From assembly GCA_937934115.1 (NCBI GenBank), contig CALHAH010000015.1:1-64000 (forward strand): a stretch of 64,000 nucleotides of DNA, given 5' to 3'. The DNA is from an uncultured Thermoanaerobaculum sp. (GTDB lineage Bacteria > Acidobacteriota > Thermoanaerobaculia > Thermoanaerobaculales > Thermoanaerobaculaceae). Position numbers and translations under genes: made by a program. Shown here one piece after another: positions 9,125-16,491 of this stretch; position 1 is the first letter of the stretch, and each line of letters opens with the position of its first letter. Below the pieces are notes generated by a model. That model worked only from the letters and a program-made list of their open reading frames with translations. It was not told the DNA's origin and searched no databases.

Positions 9125-9223
9125 CCGGGTTGCCTGCCCGTGTGAGGCCCCCTGAGCTGCGCTTTGCAACCGCGAGTGTCCAAGCTCTTGTGGACCCACG
9201 CGTAACGGAAGCCACAGCGCCAC
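9125..9223. other. Short convergent intergenic gap
   Basis: 99 bp between two convergent genes. It holds only weak inverted repeats (GTCCA/TGGAC near 9177-9194) without T tracts, so no terminator can be called. Confidence 0.3.
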
Positions 9224-10180
9224 TTACCTTAAGCGGTGGGTCTTGAACCAGCGTATAAAGCGACTGATTCCTTCCTCAATGGGCACCTGGGGTTCCCAGC
9301 CCCAAAGGCGCTTGGCCTTGGAAACGTCCGCAAAGGTAATGGGCACATCTCCGGGCTGGAGGGGGAGTTCCTCCACCAAAGGCGGCACTCCCAACTCCCG
9401 GGCGATCAGCGCGATGAGCTGTTGCAGTGTGGTGGTACGAGAGCCGCCCAAGTTGACGATTTCAAAATCCGCTTCGTGATCAAACGCTGCCATCACGCCG
9501 CGGACGATGTCGTCAATGTAGGTGTAATCGCGTGCCGTGCTGCCGTCCCCAAAGCGAGGTACCGGTTTGCCTTTGGCCAAAAGCTCGGTGAACTTGTAAA
9601 TGGCCATGTCTGGCCGCTGCCTGGGCCCATAAACGGTAAAAAAACGCAACACGGTAACTTTGAGCCCGTAGAGGTGATGAAACGTGTAACACATGAGCTC
9701 AGCACCACGCTTGGAGGCGGCGTAAGGGGAAATGGGGCACGTGATCGGGTCTTCCTCAGAAAAAGGAACCTTGGAGTTGATGCCGTACACCGAGGAGGTG
9801 GAACCAAAGATGAAGGTGTAGGCGCCAAACCTGTGGGCGGCCTCCAGGAGGTTTACGGTGCCGACACCGTTCACTTCTTCGTACAGCCTGGGGTTAGCGA
9901 TGGAGGGGCGTACGCCAGCCCGGGCCGCCAAGTGCAGGGTGGCAGAAACCCCAAACTGGCGGTACGTGGCAAACACCAAATCCCGGTCGCGGATGTCCCC
10001 TTCCACGAGGTGAAACCTTGGGTTTTTAAGAAGCGGTGCGATGTTTTCCCGCTTGAAGCTGGGGTTGTAGTAATCGTTAAAGTCGTCAAGGCAAATCACG
10101 TCCAAACCGCGCTCCAAAAGCGCTTGGCTAACGTGCGAGCCGATAAAACCGGCGCCGCCGGTGACCAACACCGTGCGCAT
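9224..10180 (-). CDS. NAD-dependent sugar-nucleotide epimerase (UDP-glucuronate 4-epimerase-like)
   Basis: A 318-residue extended short-chain dehydrogenase. It starts with the glycine motif VTGGAGFIGSHV; LDDFNDYY follows the second strand; the catalytic Thr-Ser-Ser and Tyr-x3-Lys are in GSTSSVYG and SPYAASKRGAE; and RFFTVYGPRQRPDMA is typical of UDP-glucuronate and related 4-epimerases. With ugd in the same region, UDP-glucuronate to UDP-galacturonate is the best guess, but GDP- or dTDP-sugar substrates cannot be excluded. The ATG at 10180 has GGGGGAGG 4-5 nt upstream and directly abuts the mlaD stop, so it probably sits at the end of the mlaEFD transcript. Confidence 0.88.
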   Translation of the reverse strand: MRTVLVTGGAGFIGSHVSQALLERGLDVICLDDFNDYYNPSFKRENIAPLLKNPRFHLVEGDIRDRDLVFATYRQFGVSATLHLAARAGVRPSIANPRLYEEVNGVGTVNLLEAAHRFGAYTFIFGSTSSVYGINSKVPFSEEDPITCPISPYAASKRGAELMCYTFHHLYGLKVTVLRFFTVYGPRQRPDMAIYKFTELLAKGKPVPRFGDGSTARDYTYIDDIVRGVMAAFDHEADFEIVNLGGSRTTTLQQLIALIARELGVPPLVEELPLQPGDVPITFADVSKAKRLWGWEPQVPIEEGISRFIRWFKTHRLR

Positions 10181-11335
10181 TTAGCCTCCCCCAGGGGTGG
10201 GAATTGCCTGCACCCTTTCCCCCGCCTCGCGCCGGTTACGAATGAACCAGCGGAGGATCCGAGATTGTTGCACACCGCGTACCACGTTCTGAAGGGCGTC
10301 GTAAAGCGTGGGGTCGTTGACCAGGCGACCGGCGCTACCCTGCCCCTGATCGAGCTTGTCCGCCACCGAGGCCAGGGCATGGGTGAGCTGCGCCAGGTCG
10401 TCCAGAAAAGAGTCAGCAAACTCCTTGTCCCGCAAAAGACGGGGCAGGGTGCCTTGGCCCGTGGTGAGTTCTTGGGAGGCGCCAGCAAGGGCGGTGGCGG
10501 CTTGCGCGAGACTCGATAACGCCTCGGTGAGCTTTTCTCTCCCTTTGGGGTCGCGGAGAAGCCCTGCAAGAGCCGTGTCCTCGCGGGTTATGTCTTGTTC
10601 CAAACTGCGAGCCACGGCGCGGGTGCTAGCAGCTGCTGCGGACAAATCGGCGAATACCTTTTCCCCTTCGGGGGCCATCGCTAGCTTGCCCAAGAGTCCT
10701 TGACCCTGCCGAATTTGCTGCACAACCACGCTTGTGTCGTCTAGAAGCCTGTGGAGCTTCTGGCTGAAGCCAGCGGCATCAAAGGGTTCGTTAACCAGAG
10801 CGCCCAACGCCCCTTCCCCACGCTCCATCTTTTCCAAGATGCGCCGCAAGGAGCCGGTGATGGCTACCACGTTGCCGATGGCTTCCCCTCCTTGGCTCAA
10901 AGCCTCAGCGATGTCCGTAGGTTCTACGCTGGCAACGGTGCCTCCTTCGGGGATCAAAGGCTGCAAGGGGCTCCCTGAGGAAAGCTCCAAGTAGCGATCG
11001 CCCAAAAGCCCCAAAGTGCGGATGCGTACTCGTGAGTCAGCACGGATGCGCGCGGCCAGTGGCCGGCGCACGCGAAAGGTCACGGTGATCCTCCGTCGCG
11101 CTGGGTCCTCCGGCAAGTCCACAGCTTCCACCACGCCCACCACCACGCCGTTGAGCCATACCTGCGCCCCGGGAACGAGGCCGGCTACATCCTGAAACTG
11201 CGCCTGAAAGGCCACGTGCCGGGTGAACATGCCCTGTTTTTTGCCTATCACCAAGATGACCACTGCCAACAAAGCCAAAAGCGCAGCGGTGAAAAGCCCA
11301 ACTTTTAAGCGCCGGCGGGGATCAAGCTCCAACAT
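10181..11335 (-). CDS. mlaD: MlaD-family MCE protein
   Basis: Substrate-binding component of an MCE/Mla lipid transporter: anchored in the inner membrane, it binds phospholipid in the periplasm. Of 384 residues, 1-40 hold a basic start and one transmembrane helix (LFTAALLALLAVVILVIGK); ~40-125 are the MCE domain (FQDVAGLVPGAQVWLNGVVVGVV ... LLGDRYLELSSGS); the rest is a long helical, Gln/Leu-rich region as in longer MlaD homologues that may build a bridge. The ATG at 11335 has AGGAGG 5 nt upstream; a longer frame to 11365 lacks support. It overlaps the mlaF end by 14 bases, indicating coupling. Confidence 0.92.
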   Translation of the reverse strand: MLELDPRRRLKVGLFTAALLALLAVVILVIGKKQGMFTRHVAFQAQFQDVAGLVPGAQVWLNGVVVGVVEAVDLPEDPARRRITVTFRVRRPLAARIRADSRVRIRTLGLLGDRYLELSSGSPLQPLIPEGGTVASVEPTDIAEALSQGGEAIGNVVAITGSLRRILEKMERGEGALGALVNEPFDAAGFSQKLHRLLDDTSVVVQQIRQGQGLLGKLAMAPEGEKVFADLSAAAASTRAVARSLEQDITREDTALAGLLRDPKGREKLTEALSSLAQAATALAGASQELTTGQGTLPRLLRDKEFADSFLDDLAQLTHALASVADKLDQGQGSAGRLVNDPTLYDALQNVVRGVQQSRILRWFIRNRREAGERVQAIPTPGGG

Positions 11336-12083
11336 GAAGACCTCCTGCCCGTAAAAAGCGGGCAAGCTCTCCCTGCTCCCTCATGGCTTCCTGGATGGTG
11401 CCAATAAAAGTAAAAACACCGTTCGACAGGTATGCTAGGGTACCCCTGAGGCTTTGGGCTACCAGCAAATCGTGGGTTACGACCACGGAAGTGGCACAGG
11501 TTTCTTTGCCCACATCGCGGATGAGCTCGGTGATGGCTTCGCCGGTGAGGGGGTCAAGGCCGGCGGTGGGCTCGTCGTAAAGGATGACCTGAGGCTCCAG
11601 AGCCAGCCCCCGGGCCAGGGCCACGCGCTTGCGCATCCCGCCGGAAAGCTCGGAAGGCATAAGATCCTCGGTACCGCTGAGCCCCACCCGTGCCAGCAGG
11701 CGGGCCACCTTGTGGCGAACTTCCTTCGCTGTGAGGTTGGTGTGCTCGCTAAGGGGAAAGGCTACGTTCTCGCCCACGGTGAGCGAATCAAAAAGAGCCC
11801 CCTGCTGGAAGATGTAGGAAACCTTTCGCCGCAAGGGGATAAGCTCGGCTTCGGGGCGACCGGAAACCTTTTCCCCCAGGACCTCCACCTCGCCCTCGTC
11901 CGGCGGGAGCAAACCGTTAAGGTGCTTTAAAAACACGCTTTTGCCACTACCGGAGCCGCCCAGGACCACCAGCAGTTCGCCGCAGGGCAGTTCCAAATTG
12001 ATTCCGCAGAGAACCTTTTTGCGGCCGAAAGCCTTGTGCACGTTGGCAACGCGAATGGCCACTTGCGAAGTGTGGGTGTTCAT
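11322..12083 (-). CDS. mlaF: ABC transporter ATP-binding protein MlaF
   Basis: The ATPase that powers MCE lipid transport at the cytoplasmic face. In 253 residues it has Walker A GGSGSGKS (~43-50), Q-loop FQQGALFDSLTV, signature LSGGMRKR, Walker B VILYDEPTAGLD and switch His in VTHD. GALFDSLTV after the Q-loop and the Met-Arg-Lys-Arg variant of the signature are typical of MlaF. Its ATG overlaps the mlaE stop by four bases (ATGA), and mlaD overlaps its 3' end, so the three are one operon. Confidence 0.95.
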   Translation of the reverse strand: MNTHTSQVAIRVANVHKAFGRKKVLCGINLELPCGELLVVLGGSGSGKSVFLKHLNGLLPPDEGEVEVLGEKVSGRPEAELIPLRRKVSYIFQQGALFDSLTVGENVAFPLSEHTNLTAKEVRHKVARLLARVGLSGTEDLMPSELSGGMRKRVALARGLALEPQVILYDEPTAGLDPLTGEAITELIRDVGKETCATSVVVTHDLLVAQSLRGTLAYLSNGVFTFIGTIQEAMREQGELARFLRAGGLHVGA

Positions 12084-12877
12084 AGGGCCAGAAAAAGCTT
12101 GGTGAGGAAAAAGTCCAAGGCCAACACGGAAATGGCAATGGCCACCACGGTTTCGGTAGTCACTTGCCCTACCCCGTTGGCTCCCCCTTCGGCGCGGAAA
12201 CCGTTGAAGCAGGCTATCAGGCCGATGTCAAAAGCAAAGAAAAAGCTTTTCCCAAGGCCCGAGAAAAAGTCGCCATAGTCTAAGAGCCTAAGGGCATGCC
12301 GGAAGTAAAAAGCAGGACCCAGCCCCACTTCCCACACGGAAATAAACATGCCGCCAATGATGCCCACCACATCGGCCAACACCGTGAGGAGGGGGAGCCC
12401 AATCAAAAGCGCCCACAGGCGAGGCACCACCAGCTTGCGGATGGGGTCAGCACCTAAAGACCGCATGGCCTCCACTTGCTCAGTGACGGTCATGCTTCCC
12501 AACTCCGCGGCAATACCCGCCCCCACCCGCCCACCCACCATGAGCGCCGTGAGCACAGGCCCCAGCTCCCGTACCAGCGAAATGGCTACCACCTCACCCA
12601 TGTACAGCTTGGCTCCAAACTCCTCCAGAGCGAAGGTGGATTGCAGGGCTAAAACCATGCCGGTAAAAAGCGCAATCACGGCGGTCAAGGTGGTGGAGTG
12701 AACCGCCAAAAGCTCCACTTGGCGAATGGTCTCGGCCAGCGGGAAGGGTGGAGTGACCATCCGTACCAGGGTGTCCCGCGCCAAAATGGTCGCTGCCCCA
12801 AGGTACCTAACCCGTCGCCAGGTGAGGTCGTAAAAGCGACCTGGGAGTGCGGCGAGGAGCCGCACAGCAACCTTCAT
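12080..12877 (-). CDS. mlaE: MlaE-family lipid ABC permease
   Basis: Inner-membrane permease of the MCE lipid transporter. The 265-residue protein has the MlaE features: an N-terminal interfacial helix, GMVLALQSTFALEEFGA, the conserved RELGPVLTALMVGGRVGAGIAAELGSM motif (continuous at ~95-121), and C-terminal hydrophobic helices. I chose the ATG at 12877 because it lies 7 nt after a TATCAT box with a TTGCAG box 17 bp further upstream, implying a leaderless message; an ATG at 12886 overlaps the -10 itself. It is first in the operon mlaE-mlaF-mlaD-epimerase and divergent from the zinc-ribbon gene at 12951. Confidence 0.93.
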   Translation of the reverse strand: MKVAVRLLAALPGRFYDLTWRRVRYLGAATILARDTLVRMVTPPFPLAETIRQVELLAVHSTTLTAVIALFTGMVLALQSTFALEEFGAKLYMGEVVAISLVRELGPVLTALMVGGRVGAGIAAELGSMTVTEQVEAMRSLGADPIRKLVVPRLWALLIGLPLLTVLADVVGIIGGMFISVWEVGLGPAFYFRHALRLLDYGDFFSGLGKSFFFAFDIGLIACFNGFRAEGGANGVGQVTTETVVAIAISVLALDFFLTKLFLAL

Positions 12878-12884
12878 GGAGGGC

Positions 12885-12913
12885 ATGATACGGTTCGGCG
12901 GTTAGCCCTGCAA
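12885..12913 (-). promoter_or_regulatory. Promoter of mlaEFD operon
   Basis: Minus strand TTGCAG (12913-12908), 17-bp spacer, TATCAT (12890-12885). The predicted start site falls on or just before the ATG at 12877, so the mlaE message would be leaderless. Confidence 0.55.
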
Positions 12914-12938
12914 CCACGTAAGCGGAGGCTTTTGGGCC

Positions 12939-12944
12939 TATACT
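12939..12944 (+). promoter_or_regulatory. Leaderless -10 box for zinc-ribbon gene
   Basis: TATACT is followed by exactly 6 nt and then ATG at 12951, with no Shine-Dalgarno between. A -35 is not obvious. Confidence 0.5.
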
Positions 12945-12950
12945 TGGCGT

Positions 12951-13139
12951 ATGGGCATACCCGAGTACCTGATTTGCCTTGAGTGCGAAACCCCGGTCTA
13001 TGACTTTGAGTGGGCCAACGGGAAAGTGGTGGAAGCCCTTTGCCCTCAGTGCGGCAACGACGACCCCGCGGCCTTTGCCACCGAGGAGGAGTTTGAAGAG
13101 TTGTCGGGGGCAGGAGAAGAGGAAGAGGATGAGGAGTAA
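12951..13139 (+). CDS. Small zinc-ribbon protein with acidic tail (paralogue 1)
   Basis: 62 residues. The core holds CLEC near residue 9 and CPQC near residue 31, a four-Cys zinc ribbon, followed by GNDDPAAFATEEEFEEL and a tail of Glu/Asp. It shares its whole core pattern (P-x-Y-x-I-C-L-E-C-E ... D-F-x-W ... C-x-x-C-G-N-x-D-P-x-A-F-A ... E-E-F-E-E-L) with the gene at 15020, so the two are paralogues. Function unknown; the acidic tail suggests binding to a basic protein partner. It begins at an ATG 6 nt after TATACT (leaderless) and lies 32 bp upstream of the fatty-acid kinase fusion. Confidence 0.8.
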   Translation: MGIPEYLICLECETPVYDFEWANGKVVEALCPQCGNDDPAAFATEEEFEELSGAGEEEEDEE

Positions 13140-13171
13140 CACCGACCTATAATGGGTGGGGGAGTTGTTGC

Positions 13172-14980
13172 ATGGTTCAAGTGCTCACTGGACCTCGCTT
13201 GGTTCGTGCCATTAGAGCCGGATCTTTAGCCGTGGTAAAGCAGCAAGAAGCCATTAACCGTATCAACGTGTTCCCGGTACCGGACGCGGATACCGGCACG
13301 AACTTAGCCGCAACACTGCGCCAAGCCGCTGTGGCGGTGAGTCTGCCCCCTTTGCCGGTAGGTGTGGCTGCCAGGAAAGTGGCCGATGCCGCCTTGGAAG
13401 GTGCACGTGGCAACTCCGGAGCCATCATGGCGCAGTTTTTCCATGGGCTGGCGGAGTCCCTTCAGAACCACGTGCGCTGTACCTCGGCGGAGTTTGCGCA
13501 TGCGGTGCGAAGGGCGGTGGAGGCAGCCCAGCAGGCCATGGCCCACCCGGTGGAGGGCACCATCCTTTCCGTGCTCAAAGCTTGGGGTGAAGAGGTAGAA
13601 AAGGGCGTTCAGGATGGGGTACGAGATTTTGGAGAGCTTTTGGCTCGCTCCCTTACGCGGGCACGCCAAGCCCTCATGCGTACCCAGGAACAGCTGGAGG
13701 TTTTAAAGAAGAACAAGGTGGTGGACGCCGGAGCCCAGGGGTTTGTGTGTTTTCTGGAGGGTGTAGTGGGGTTTTTCCGCGATCGGCGCGCTGCTCATTT
13801 GCGACAGGTGGGTCTGTCCGAAAGCGTTGCCACACCGTTTGCTGCCGCCCACGCCGAAATGGAAACTGCTTTCCGTTTTTGTTCCGAAGCTTTGCTTTCC
13901 GGTGAAAGGTTGGACCGCAAGGCCGTGGCGCGGCTTATCGAGCCCCTGGGCGATTCGCTGGTGGTAGCGGGGGGTGGTTCCCGTTTGCGGGTACACCTTC
14001 ATACCAACGAGCCTCAGAGGCTCTTTGCCCTCCTCGCCACCGTGGCCAACGTGGAAAAGACCAAAATCGAGGACATGATTCTCCAACAACTGGCCCACCG
14101 TTCCCCGTATCGGGTGGGCTTGGTCACTGACTCCTCCTGTGATTTGCCCGAATCCACCTTGGCGAGCACCCACGTGGTCCGTGTGCCACTCCACATCCTT
14201 TTTGGCGAGGAAAGTTTTGCCGATGGTGTGGAGATTACCCCAGCGCAGTTCTACCAGCGCTTAGCATCGTCTCCCGTTGCCCCCAAAACCTCCCAGCCGG
14301 CGGTGGGTGAGTACCGGAAGGTCTTCCAGCGCCTTTTAGAGAGGCACGAGGGCGTGGTTTGCGTGACCCTCTCGGCCGGCCTTTCCGGAACCTACCAGGC
14401 AGCCCTGGCTGCCGCCAGAGAAGTGGACCCCGAGCGCATTCGGGTGGTGGACAGCAAAGGGCTTTCGGTAACCCTGGGCTTGGTGATGGAAGAGGTGGTG
14501 GCCAAAGCTGCAGCTGGCGGCCTTTTGGATGACGTGGCGCGCGCGGCGCAAGAGGCGGCTGCCCAAACCAAGCTGTTTGCCGCGATTCCGTCGCTGGAAA
14601 CTGCGGCTAAAAGCGGCAGGGTATCCCCAAGGTTGGCTCGTGTTTCTAAGCTCTTCCACTTGCGGCCAATTCTGACCTTGGACGACGCGGGCAAGGCCAC
14701 CAAAGCGGGGGTGCGGTTGGGGTTTGCCTCTTGTCTGCGGGGTCTCGTACGTAAAGCCCAGGTCTTTGCAGGCACCTCCCCGGTCAAGCTCATGGTTGCC
14801 CACGCCAACGCCATTGGTGCTGCCGAGTACGTGGCCGAGCGGCTGTGTGCGGCCTTTGGGGTGGACGACATTCCGGTGGTCAACCTTTCGCCGGTGCTTG
14901 CTGCCCACACCGGTCCGGGGAGTGTGGGTATTGCCGTACGGCGTTTACAGCCCCTTGCAGGACAAAAAAAGGGAGATTAA
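13172..14980 (+). CDS. FakA-FakB fusion: DAK2-domain fatty-acid kinase joined to DegV lipid-binding domain
   Basis: 602 residues combining two proteins that are usually separate. Residues ~10-200 are a DAK2/DhaL kinase domain with PVPDADTGTN (metal and ATP ligands, ~36-45) and EGARGNSGAIM; a linker domain follows; from ~312 a DegV domain begins with VGLVTDSSCDLP and has TSQPAVGEY (~372) and TLSAGLSGTYQAA, the fatty-acid headgroup-binding Thr/Ser elements. By family knowledge FakA phosphorylates a fatty acid presented by FakB, giving acyl phosphate for PlsX/PlsY. plsY two genes downstream fits that directly. TATAAT at 13148-13153 precedes a G-rich ribosome site and the ATG at 13172. Confidence 0.9.
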   Translation: MVQVLTGPRLVRAIRAGSLAVVKQQEAINRINVFPVPDADTGTNLAATLRQAAVAVSLPPLPVGVAARKVADAALEGARGNSGAIMAQFFHGLAESLQNHVRCTSAEFAHAVRRAVEAAQQAMAHPVEGTILSVLKAWGEEVEKGVQDGVRDFGELLARSLTRARQALMRTQEQLEVLKKNKVVDAGAQGFVCFLEGVVGFFRDRRAAHLRQVGLSESVATPFAAAHAEMETAFRFCSEALLSGERLDRKAVARLIEPLGDSLVVAGGGSRLRVHLHTNEPQRLFALLATVANVEKTKIEDMILQQLAHRSPYRVGLVTDSSCDLPESTLASTHVVRVPLHILFGEESFADGVEITPAQFYQRLASSPVAPKTSQPAVGEYRKVFQRLLERHEGVVCVTLSAGLSGTYQAALAAAREVDPERIRVVDSKGLSVTLGLVMEEVVAKAAAGGLLDDVARAAQEAAAQTKLFAAIPSLETAAKSGRVSPRLARVSKLFHLRPILTLDDAGKATKAGVRLGFASCLRGLVRKAQVFAGTSPVKLMVAHANAIGAAEYVAERLCAAFGVDDIPVVNLSPVLAAHTGPGSVGIAVRRLQPLAGQKKGD

Positions 14981-15019
14981 ATTTCGCTCAAACCCGGTTT
15001 TCCGGGGGTGGAGGAATGC

Positions 15020-15265
15020 ATGCCGAGACCGGACTACATTATTTGCTTGGAATGCGAATCGGAAGTGGAGGACTTTACCTGGCGGGACGGGGAGATCCGT
15101 AGGGCCAACTGCGAAGTGTGTGGTAACTCTGATCCCGACGCCTTTGCCTTGCCGGAGGAGTTCGAGGAGCTAGACGAGGAGGAAGAGGAAGAAGAGGATT
15201 GGGGAGAGGAGGAAGAGGAGGACGAGGATTACCTCGACGAAGATTTCGAGGATGAAGAAGAGTGA
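15020..15265 (+). CDS. Small zinc-ribbon protein with acidic tail (paralogue 2)
   Basis: 81 residues, paralogous to the gene at 12951: CLEC and CEVC knuckles, DFTWRDGEI, GNSDPDAFALPEEFEEL, then ~35 residues that are nearly all Glu or Asp with a few aromatics. It probably binds zinc; the tail should be disordered and strongly negative. The ATG at 15020 follows GGAGG by 5 nt; the upstream GTG at 15008 is part of the ribosome site. It lies between the fatty-acid kinase fusion and plsY, overlapping the plsY start by four bases, so it is expressed with phospholipid genes. No function is known to me. Confidence 0.82.
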   Translation: MPRPDYIICLECESEVEDFTWRDGEIRRANCEVCGNSDPDAFALPEEFEELDEEEEEEEDWGEEEEEDEDYLDEDFEDEEE

Positions 15266-15870
15266 ATGCGCTCTCCCTTTTCCTGGCATACCTTTTAGGT
15301 TCTATTCCGACCGCGGTTTGGGTGAGCAAGCTTTTTTTTGGAGTTGACGTTCGCACCTTGGGCTCAGGAAATGCGGGCGCCACGAACGTTGCTCGCACGC
15401 TGGGGTGGAAGGCGGCGTTGCCGGTGGTGTTGGTGGACGTGGGCAAGGGAGCGTTGGCGGCCGCTTTGCCAAAACTTCTGGCGCAGAGCTTTCCCGTTTG
15501 GCTGCCCTTGGCGTGCGTGGTGGCGGCGGTGGTGGGGCATGCATTCCCGGTTTTTGCTGGCTTTCGGGGCGGCAAGGGCGTAGCCACCGCCGGGGGCGGG
15601 CTTGCGGTGCTGGCCCCGGCTTTGGTGGGCATAGCGGCTGGGGTTTGGCTACTGGTGGTGTTGGTCACCCGCATCGTGTCCTTAGCCTCGCTGTTGGCGG
15701 CGTTAGCATTGACGGTGGCTTCGTTTGCTTTACCTTCTCTGGCTGCCTGGGGGATGGAGCCACTTTCTTTGATGCTTTGCTTTTTTGTGTTTTGGACGCA
15801 TCGGCAGAACATTCGCCGTTTGCTTTCCGGACAAGAGCCCCGTTTTTCCTTTGGTAAACCAAGGCCATAA
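15262..15870 (+). CDS. plsY: Acyl-phosphate:glycerol-3-phosphate acyltransferase PlsY
   Basis: Inner-membrane enzyme that acylates the sn-1 position of glycerol-3-phosphate using acyl phosphate, the first step of phospholipid synthesis. The 202-residue protein has about five hydrophobic helices and the three family motifs: LLGSIPTAVW followed by LGSGNAGATNVAR; GHAFPVFAGFRGGKGVAT; and the C-terminal FVFWTHRQNIRRLLSG. The GTG at 15262 overlaps the stop of the zinc-ribbon gene (GTGA). With the FakA-FakB fusion upstream, the operon can take a free fatty acid to lysophosphatidate. Confidence 0.95.
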   Translation: MNALSLFLAYLLGSIPTAVWVSKLFFGVDVRTLGSGNAGATNVARTLGWKAALPVVLVDVGKGALAAALPKLLAQSFPVWLPLACVVAAVVGHAFPVFAGFRGGKGVATAGGGLAVLAPALVGIAAGVWLLVVLVTRIVSLASLLAALALTVASFALPSLAAWGMEPLSLMLCFFVFWTHRQNIRRLLSGQEPRFSFGKPRP

Positions 15871-15895
15871 AAAACTGGCGGGTTTTGCCCGCCAG
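15869..15895 (-). terminator. Hairpin with T6 in minus orientation
   Basis: CTGGCGGG (15875-15882) pairs with CCCGCCAG (15888-15895) around a 5-nt loop. The A6 run at 15869-15874 reads as T6 after the hairpin on the minus strand, so it is an intrinsic terminator for leftward transcription. On the plus strand it sits right after the plsY stop but is followed by purines, so it is at most a weak stop there. Confidence 0.6.
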
Positions 15896-16194
15896 GAAAA
15901 GAAGGAGGAGGTTGGATGCGTGCGGCGAGGTCGTGGCCGTTGCCCCTGGCCGCATCAATCCGGAAAGCAAACTCCGTGCCACTCCAGGGAAGGGCTTGGT
16001 TTTGCTAAAAGTCCCATGCCCATCAACAACCGATGAACATCGCTGCCCGGCTGCGCGGCAACCTTGGTCGCCTCCTGTGGGACATGCTGTCCCATGGCGA
16101 GGACACATCGTGGGCACATGAGCCGGGAGCGCTGGGGTTGACCCTAAGCAATGGTGTCACGGCGTGGGTAACAGACTTGCGCAGGGCCAAGGTG
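15896..16194. other. Gene-free interval upstream of acpP
   Basis: Between plsY and acpP I can call no firm gene. Candidates are a 56-codon plus frame (16033-16203, no ribosome site) and a 54-codon minus frame (15955-16119, beginning MCPRCVLAMG) that would read into the terminator at 15869-15895. Both have moderate GC3 and no recognisable homology. A leftward small RNA is another possibility. Confidence 0.35.
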
Positions 16195-16251
16195 GTATGC
16201 TAAAAAAAGCACGCGGTTTGTGAACGACGCTGGATGAGGGAGAGGACAGAC

Positions 16252-16491
16252 ATGAACATTGAGCAAAAGGTCAAGGACATCATCGTGCAGCAGTTGGGTG
16301 TGGATCCGGAGAAAGTAAAGCCGGAAGCAACCTTTACCGACGATTTGGGCGCTGATTCTCTGGATACCGTGGAGTTGATCATGGCCTTTGAAGAAGAGTT
16401 TGGTGTAGAGATTCCTGACGAGGCCGCCGAAAAGATCCGCACGGTGGGCGACGCCATCGCGTACCTCAAGGAGCACGTCAAGGAGTCTTGA
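16252..16491 (+). CDS. acpP: Acyl carrier protein
   Basis: 79 residues, acidic and all helical, carrying fatty-acid intermediates on a 4'-phosphopantetheine arm. The attachment Ser is in [13 protein letters not shown] (~37), followed by [17 protein letters not shown], the canonical helix II-III region. GGGAGAGG precedes the ATG at 16252; the longer frame from 16234 runs through that ribosome site and is rejected. A TATGCT box at 16195-16200 may be its -10. It is followed at once by fabF in a four-base TGATG junction. Confidence 0.97.
   Translation: MNIEQKVKDIIVQQLGVDPEKVKPEATFTDDLGADSLDTVELIMAFEEEFGVEIPDEAAEKIRTVGDAIAYLKEHVKES

Noticed and set aside
9125-9223. Terminator between convergent genes
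   Set aside because: Only 4-5 bp stems and no T tracts.
15885-16121. 78-codon plus frame after plsY
   Set aside because: It begins in the terminator hairpin and has no ribosome site or recognisable domain, although part of it (GEVVAVAPGRINPESK) looks protein-like.
16033-16203. 56-codon plus frame starting MNIAARLRGNLG
   Set aside because: GC3 is acceptable, but there is no ribosome site or conserved motif, and it ends inside the likely acpP promoter.
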